Source of the DNA: Alphaproteobacteria bacterium UBA5343
GTDB lineage: Bacteria; Pseudomonadota; Alphaproteobacteria; RF32; UBA5343
Direction: 5' to 3'
DNA: 6,493 bases
NCBI GenBank assembly: GCA_002410125.1
Contig: DHQH01000040.1
Span: forward strand, 6,915-13,407
Notes under the pieces: model-generated
Database searches by the model: none
What the model was told of the DNA's origin: nothing
The model's input: only the letters and a program-made list of their open reading frames with translations
Shown here: positions 4,958 through 6,493 of the stretch, piece after piece
How positions within the stretch are numbered: position 1 is the stretch's first letter
Layout of the letters: every line of letters begins with the position of its first letter
Made by a program: the position numbers and the translations under genes

Positions 4958-5971
4958 TTAAAAACTATCATCTACCTTACGAGCCAACTCCTCAATATTT
5001 TCAGGAGGCCATTCAGGAACATCCATACCTAAATGTAAGCCCATTTTTGCTAGAACTTCTTTGATTTCGTTTAATGATTTACGACCAAAGTTTGGAGTTC
5101 TAAGCATTTCAGCTTCTGTTTTAAGAACAAGATCACCGATGTAAACAATTGCATCATTTTTAAGACAGTTTGCAGAACGAACTGAAAGTTCAAGTTCTTC
5201 AACTTTCTTAAGAAGATTTTTGTTAAATGGTAATTCATCTTTTTCTTCAACTTCTTCTGCTTCTGGTTCTTCGAAGTTAACAAATGTTTTTAATTGCTCT
5301 TGAAGAATTCTTGCTGCCAATGCAACAGCATCTTCTGGAGTAACAACACCGTTTGTTTCTACAACAAGAGTTAATTTGTCATAATCTGTTACTTGACCAA
5401 CCCTTGTATTTTCAATTTTATAAGATACTTTTTTCACTGGTGAATAAATTGCATCAACTGGAATAACTCCAATTGGCATATCACTAGTTCTGTTTTGAGC
5501 TGCAGGAACATAACCTTTACCAGTATTTACTGTAAGTTCCATATTGATGCTAGCTCCAGCATCTAAAGTACAAATTACATGATCACCATTAATAATTTCA
5601 ACATCATGACCTGCTTTGACCATATCTGCTGTAACAACACATGGGCCAGTTGCACTTAAATTCATCATTTTAGTACCTTCAGAATGGACTGCAATTGCGA
5701 GTCCTTTCACATTAAGTACTATTTCTGTTACATCTTCTCTAACACCTTCAACAGATGAAAACTCATGAAGCACGCCATCAATTTTGATAGCGGTTACTGC
5801 ACCACCTTGTAGAGAAGAAAGTAATACTCTTCTTAACGCATTACCCAATGTTAAACCAAAACCTCTTTCTAAAGGTTCAACCACCACTTTAGCTTTTTTG
5901 CCAGGAACACTGCCTGCAACAACTTCTAAGTTAGATGGTTTAATAAGTTCTTGCCAATTTTTTTGAATCAC
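4958..5971 (-). CDS. rpoA: DNA-directed RNA polymerase subunit alpha
   Basis: This 337-residue alpha subunit dimerises to nucleate assembly of the core enzyme and contacts promoters and activators. The N-terminal domain covers about 1-232, with the dimerisation segment RGFGLTLGNALRRVLLSS at 36-53. A short acidic linker (EEPEAEEVEEKDE, 233-245) leads to the C-terminal domain at about 250-320. That domain keeps R265, N268, G296, K298, S299 and E302, the residues that bind UP-element DNA in E. coli. The tail WPPENIEELA is alphaproteobacterial. The start codon is GTG (5969-5971). It gives the expected first residues IQKNWQELI, and GAGGG precedes it by 8 nt. A TAATCAATT/AATTGATTA inverted repeat (4941-4960) overlaps the TAA stop. 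Confidence 0.98.
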   Translation of the reverse strand: MIQKNWQELIKPSNLEVVAGSVPGKKAKVVVEPLERGFGLTLGNALRRVLLSSLQGGAVTAIKIDGVLHEFSSVEGVREDVTEIVLNVKGLAIAVHSEGTKMMNLSATGPCVVTADMVKAGHDVEIINGDHVICTLDAGASINMELTVNTGKGYVPAAQNRTSDMPIGVIPVDAIYSPVKKVSYKIENTRVGQVTDYDKLTLVVETNGVVTPEDAVALAARILQEQLKTFVNFEEPEAEEVEEKDELPFNKNLLKKVEELELSVRSANCLKNDAIVYIGDLVLKTEAEMLRTPNFGRKSLNEIKEVLAKMGLHLGMDVPEWPPENIEELARKVDDSF

Positions 5972-6003
5972 TTGATGAGCCCTCTAATCTTGCATAAAAA
6001 TGC

Positions 6004-6032
6004 ATTATACTAAAAAAAAATTTTGGTGCGAC
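6004..6032 (-). promoter_or_regulatory. Possible internal promoter of rpoA
   Basis: A perfect TATAAT (complement of 6004-6009) lies on the minus strand just past the T-run of the hairpin behind rpsK. At 17 nt the best -35 is only GTCGCA (complement of 6027-6032, 3/6 match), which overlaps the hairpin stem. A TGCAT-AAAA-ATGCA inverted repeat (5991-6004) covers the expected start site and could be an operator or a 5' hairpin. The -10 is good and the -35 poor, so I am unsure. Confidence 0.35.
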
Positions 6033-6048
6033 TTTTTAACAGCCGCAC
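6012..6048 (-). terminator. Terminator or attenuator hairpin between rpsK and rpoA
   Basis: On the minus strand, GTGCGGCT and AGTCGCAC (complements of 6041-6048 and 6026-6033) pair over 8 bp with one G-U, around a 7-nt loop. Five bases, CAAAA, then lead into a run of nine T (complement of 6012-6020). The gap before the T-run makes it less ideal than the other two terminators. It starts about 20 nt after the rpsK stop. Partial termination here would let rpoA be expressed at a level different from the ribosomal proteins. Confidence 0.6.
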
Positions 6049-6069
6049 ACTAACCACATAAAAGAGTTA

Positions 6070-6462
6070 TTAAACTCTTCTTTTCTTTTTCTTACGACAA
6101 CCGTTATGAGGAACAGGAGTCACATCTTTAATAGCTGTGATTGTAAAACCAATAGATTGAAGAGCTCTTAAAGCTGCTTCTCTACCAGCACCTGGACCTT
6201 TAACTTCAACTTCTAAAGTTTTCATACCATGCTCTTGTGCTTTTTTACCAGCATCTTCAGCAGCAATCTGTGCAGCATAAGGAGTAGATTTACGAGAACC
6301 TTTAAAACCTTGTGCACCAGCTGTTGACCAAGAAATTGCATTTCCTTGAGCATCAGTAATTGTGATTCTTGTATTATTGAAAGTAGAATTCACATGAGCC
6401 ACACCCGATGTGATATTTTTTCTTTCTTTCTTTTTAACTCTTGATGACACCGCTTTAGCCAT
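6070..6462 (-). CDS. rpsK: 30S ribosomal protein S11
   Basis: S11 is a small-subunit protein of the platform that contacts 16S rRNA and lines the mRNA exit region. At 130 residues it has the normal length. Recognisable blocks are KKERKNITSGVAHVNSTFNN, the TDAQGNAISWSTAGAQGFKG core, RKSTPYAAQIAAEDAG, and DVTPVPHNGCR before the basic tail KKKKRRV. The order rpsK-rpoA is the standard alpha-operon order, with rpsM expected just upstream, beyond the window edge. AAGGA lies about 9 nt before the ATG at 6460-6462. The stop is TAA. Confidence 0.98.
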   Translation of the reverse strand: MAKAVSSRVKKKERKNITSGVAHVNSTFNNTRITITDAQGNAISWSTAGAQGFKGSRKSTPYAAQIAAEDAGKKAQEHGMKTLEVEVKGPGAGREAALRALQSIGFTITAIKDVTPVPHNGCRKKKKRRV

Positions 6463-6484
6463 TTATTTTTTCCTTATTTATTAA

Positions 6485-6493
6485 TTATTTCTT
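6485..6493 (-). CDS. rpsM: Possible last codons of rpsM (partial)
   Basis: The last nine bases read AAG AAA TAA on the minus strand, that is Lys-Lys-stop, 22 nt before the rpsK start codon. S13 proteins usually end in a lysine-rich tail and rpsM normally precedes rpsK, so this could be its end. Three codons cannot prove it; the call rests on gene order. Confidence 0.3.
   Translation of the reverse strand, partial: KK

Noticed and set aside
5071..5283. 70-codon minus-strand frame inside rpoA, and plus-strand frames at 5784-5966, 4340-4543, 2876-3064 and 1738-1941
   Set aside because: All lie inside clearly real genes on another frame, with composition expected from the shadow of the true codons and no independent start signals.
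1..6493. CRISPR array, tRNA, transposase, toxin-antitoxin or phage-defence genes
   Set aside because: No regularly spaced repeats, no cloverleaf-like sequence in any gap, and no open frame resembling those families. All gaps are under 240 nt.

Overview
The window reads as chromosomal DNA of a low-GC alphaproteobacterium. The right third is the tail of the S10/spc/alpha ribosomal superoperon, in the order rpsK, rpoA, rplQ on the minus strand. The RNA polymerase alpha subunit opens with IQKNWQELIKP and ends with a WPPENIEELA tail. Both, like the S11 sequence, are what I expect from Alphaproteobacteria. The AT-rich composition and two degenerate palindromic intergenic repeats fit rickettsial-type or gut/host-associated low-GC lineages. 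I cannot name a genus.

Layout from the right end, all on the minus strand unless stated: a possible last few codons of rpsM at the window edge; rpsK (6070-6462); a hairpin with a T-run and a TATAAT box; rpoA with a GTG start (4958-5971); a strong intrinsic terminator; a rplQ promoter with a leader of about 110 nt; rplQ (4285-4722); and a second strong terminator that closes the ribosomal block. A clear promoter then drives a branched-chain-amino-acid-type periplasmic binding protein (3086-4147) and, 33 nt behind it, a proline iminopeptidase-type alpha/beta hydrolase (2138-3052). Next come a 164-nt spacer holding a repeat-like hairpin, and a NUDT15-like Nudix hydrolase (1533-1973). A plus-strand gene for an 83-residue two-helix membrane protein (1228-1479) converges on the Nudix gene, with a palindromic repeat between them. 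That small gene is divergent from a second binding protein (59-1150), which is a paralogue of the first.

The right part is translation and transcription housekeeping. The left part looks like accessory metabolism: two orphan binding proteins (no permease or ATPase genes in view), an exopeptidase co-transcribed with one of them, and a nucleotide-sanitising hydrolase. A peptide or amino-acid scavenging role for the binding protein and peptidase pair is plausible but is inference.

I found no CRISPR array, tRNA, transposase or defence system, and nothing that amounts to a new multi-gene system. The points most worth following up are the division of rpsK, rpoA and rplQ by terminators and promoters, the pair of membrane-targeted orphan binding proteins, and the uncharacterised small membrane protein.
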